From: Phycisphaerae bacterium
GTDB lineage: Bacteria; Planctomycetota; Phycisphaerae; UBA1845; Fen-1342
Reading direction: 5' to 3'
Assembly (NCBI GenBank): GCA_022842805.1
Contig: JALHOX010000064.1
Location: 1-14,137, forward strand
DNA: 14,137 bases
Part shown: positions 13,206-14,137 of the stretch, piece by piece
Layout: each line of letters opens with the position of its first letter
How positions within the stretch are numbered: the first letter of the stretch is position 1
Program-made: the position numbers and the translations under genes
The notes under the pieces: model-generated
The model's input: only the letters and a program-made list of their open reading frames with translations
Database searches by the model: none
What the model was told of the DNA's origin: nothing

Positions 13206-14137
13206 TCTCCACAGATTCCCAACTGAATTCGATGTTGCTGGGCGTGCTCGCTCTGCTGCTCGTGTCGTCGATTGCGGCGGCGGTGATCTGCCTGCAGCGC
13301 GTGGGCGATGATGAGTTTCGTCGGAATCTCGTGCTGCGGATCGCGTCGTGGTGGGTGCTGGCGCTGATCTTCTCGGCGGCGGCGTCGCTCGGAATGGCCG
13401 GGCTTTCGATCTTGTTCGCATTCGCGTCGTTTCTGGCGTTTCGCGAGTTTGTCAGCCTGATCGCGACGCGGCGTGCGGATCATCGGGCGCTCTTTTGGGC
13501 TTTCTTTTTCGTCATTCCGCTTCAGTACTACCTTGTTTATGTGCAGTGGTACGGCCTGTTCGCCGTCTTCATCCCCGTCTATGTCGCCGCGATTCTGCCG
13601 ATTCGGATCGTCGTCGCGGGAGACACGCAGAATTTTCTGGAGCGCACGGCGAAGATTCAGTGGGGGCTGGTGTCGTGTGTCTATTTCGTCAGCCATGTGC
13701 CCGCGCTGCTGATGGTTCCGCTGCGCGGCGCCGAGGGATCGGCGGCGAATCTGAAGCTGGTGTTGTTTCTGCTGGTTGTCGTGCAACTGAGCGATGTGTT
13801 TCAGTATGTCTGGGGCAAAATGATCGGGCGGACGCCGGTCGCGCCCAGCATCAGCCCGAAGAAGACGGTCGAAGGCCTCATCGGCGGCATCGCCACGGCG
13901 GCGGCGATCGGCACGCTGCTGCATCGTGTGACGCCGTTCACGATGATCGAAGCGGCGCAATACTCGTTGCTGATCGCGGTCGCCGGTTTCGGCGGGGGAC
14001 TGGTGATGTCGGCGGTGAAGCGGGACCGGGACGTCAAAGACTTTGGCGAACTAATTCCCGGACACGGGGGCATCCTCGATCGGTTTGATTCGATCTGTTT
14101 CGCGGCTCCGCTGCTGTTTCACGTTGTTCGATTCTTT
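13202..14137 (+). CDS. Phosphatidate cytidylyltransferase, CdsA/YnbB-like (runs to the window edge)
   Basis: An open frame of 312 codons from GTG 13202 to the last base, with no stop seen. The enzyme makes CDP-diacylglycerol from phosphatidate and CTP. The complete family signature is at residues 270-296: SAVKR, four residues, KDFGELIPGHGG, ILDRFD, matching the pattern SxxKRx4KD...HGGxxDRxD. Upstream are hydrophobic segments over residues 11-115 and 186-200, and SDVFQYVWGKMIGRTPVAPSISPKKTVEG in two halves, the other conserved block, containing SPKKT. Since the signature is usually close to the C-terminus, the gene is probably nearly complete and lacks only a few codons. GTGA overlaps the acyltransferase stop. 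The pairing with a YnbA-like gene suggests the YnbB branch over the housekeeping CdsA, but a genome-wide count of cdsA genes is needed to say so. Confidence 0.92.
   Translation, partial: MISTDSQLNSMLLGVLALLLVSSIAAAVICLQRVGDDEFRRNLVLRIASWWVLALIFSAAASLGMAGLSILFAFASFLAFREFVSLIATRRADHRALFWAFFFVIPLQYYLVYVQWYGLFAVFIPVYVAAILPIRIVVAGDTQNFLERTAKIQWGLVSCVYFVSHVPALLMVPLRGAEGSAANLKLVLFLLVVVQLSDVFQYVWGKMIGRTPVAPSISPKKTVEGLIGGIATAAAIGTLLHRVTPFTMIEAAQYSLLIAVAGFGGGLVMSAVKRDRDVKDFGELIPGHGGILDRFDSICFAAPLLFHVVRFF

Noticed and set aside
13124..13960. 278-codon minus-strand frame opposite the cytidylyltransferase gene, and a plus-strand 246-codon frame at 13348-14088
   Set aside because: Both are in other frames of a gene that carries the complete CDP-diacylglycerol synthase signature.

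Overview
The window comes from a GC-rich bacterial chromosome. I infer a member of the Planctomycetota: the SecD and SecF halves are fused in one chain with an outsized SecF extracytoplasmic loop, an ArsS plus CMD-peroxidase arsenosugar pair is present, and the genes are Ala/Arg-rich with many GTG and TTG starts. This is inference from gene content; no rRNA or other phylogenetic marker is present. I find ten protein genes, two of them cut by the window edges, and no tRNA, rRNA, CRISPR array or insertion sequence.

Layout. (1) Positions 1-2067, plus strand: the C-terminal two-thirds or so of a SecDF fusion, convergent with (2) a NhaC-family Na+/H+ antiporter on the minus strand (2218-4260). The gap between them holds two perfect, interleaved inverted repeats. 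(3) 4392-5788, minus: a translationally coupled pair, a CMD/AhpD-like peroxidase-fold protein followed by the radical SAM enzyme ArsS, both linked to arsenosugar synthesis. (4) 5914-10913, minus: a glycan operon read as heparinase II/III-family protein, then a DUF2723-type membrane glycosyltransferase, then a DegT/DnrJ-type sugar aminotransferase. (5) 11088-11699, plus: a YfcE-like metallophosphoesterase divergent from the heparinase gene. Their shared spacer contains three tandem 33-bp degenerate palindromic units. (6) 11700-11940: an intergenic stretch with a perfect 16-bp parS centromere site (11726-11741). (7) 11941 to the right edge, plus: three genes overlapping by 4 bp each: a YnbA-like CDP-alcohol phosphatidyltransferase, an acyltransferase of the PlsC family and a CdsA/YnbB-like phosphatidate cytidylyltransferase.

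How it fits together. The last three genes form a compact phospholipid module: the acyltransferase could make phosphatidate, the cytidylyltransferase CDP-diacylglycerol, and the YnbA-like enzyme a phospholipid whose alcohol headgroup is unknown. The glycan operon looks like part of the supply, assembly or trimming of a surface polysaccharide or a glycoprotein glycan. SecDF and NhaC both use or set transmembrane ion gradients but are in separate transcription units. The most striking non-coding signal is the perfect parS with no parA or parB gene in view. It suggests that this region is part of the ParB-bound centromere domain, which in many bacteria lies near the replication origin.
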